Of a stretch of DNA of 6,926 nucleotides, positions 5,339 to 6,926 are shown piece by piece. The position numbers and the translations under genes are program-made. The DNA lies in contig PLYD01000258.1 of assembly GCA_003151665.1 (NCBI GenBank), positions 9,937 through 16,862 of the forward strand, written 5' to 3'. Within the stretch, counting starts at the first letter, position 1. Every line of letters starts with the position of its first letter. The DNA comes from Candidatus Dormiibacterota bacterium. GTDB lineage: Bacteria > Chloroflexota > Dormibacteria > Dormibacterales > Dormibacteraceae. The notes under the pieces are model-generated. The model saw nothing but the letters and a program-made list of their open reading frames with translations. It made no database searches and was not told the DNA's origin.

Positions 5339-6926
<1,588 letters not shown>

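Overview
The window is a compact, GC-rich (about two thirds G+C by eye) stretch of bacterial chromosome with almost no intergenic space. No rRNA, tRNA, CRISPR array, transposase or other mobile element is visible. Several starts are GTG or TTG, and genes are repeatedly joined by ATGA start/stop overlaps. Gene content (HisA; CarB with a separate catalytic and allosteric second half; a class 1B PyrK/PyrD pair; SRPBCC and EthD-like small proteins) suggests a free-living, prototrophic, possibly Chloroflexota/Dormibacterota-like or actinobacterial soil organism. That placement is a guess from style, not from a marker gene.

Left part, + strand (23-1382): hisA (histidine biosynthesis), then a DUF3465-like secreted lipoprotein, then a 58-codon Cys-rich microprotein frame. 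These are chained by two 4-base ATGA overlaps. The Cys-rich frame ends in ...CCGNYGEPGC followed by TGA, and the SAME frame continues straight on as a 29-codon His/Asp-rich segment (DHKPH repeats) up to 6 bases before the convergent neighbour. The TGA sits where a vicinal Cys/Sec would fit. A hairpin lies at the usual distance downstream, and the His-repeat units differ from each other mainly at synonymous positions. This is the main item of interest: a candidate small selenoprotein, or else a Cys-rich/His-rich pair of coupled metal-binding peptides.

Middle part: a YdfG-like short-chain dehydrogenase on the - strand (1389-2168) is divergent from a single-pass membrane protein of unknown function on the + strand (2203-2664). 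The 34-base gap between them holds a perfect 10-base palindrome. The membrane protein converges on the next - strand gene with the two stop codons overlapping in TTAA.

Right part, - strand (6926 down to 2661): carB (C-terminal half only, cut by the window edge), pyrK and pyrD overlap each other and form a de novo pyrimidine operon. CarB makes carbamoyl phosphate; PyrD with its FAD/2Fe-2S partner PyrK oxidises dihydroorotate using NAD+. Two small genes follow closely on the same strand and may be cotranscribed: an SRPBCC (START-fold) protein and an EthD/dimeric alpha-beta-barrel-like protein.
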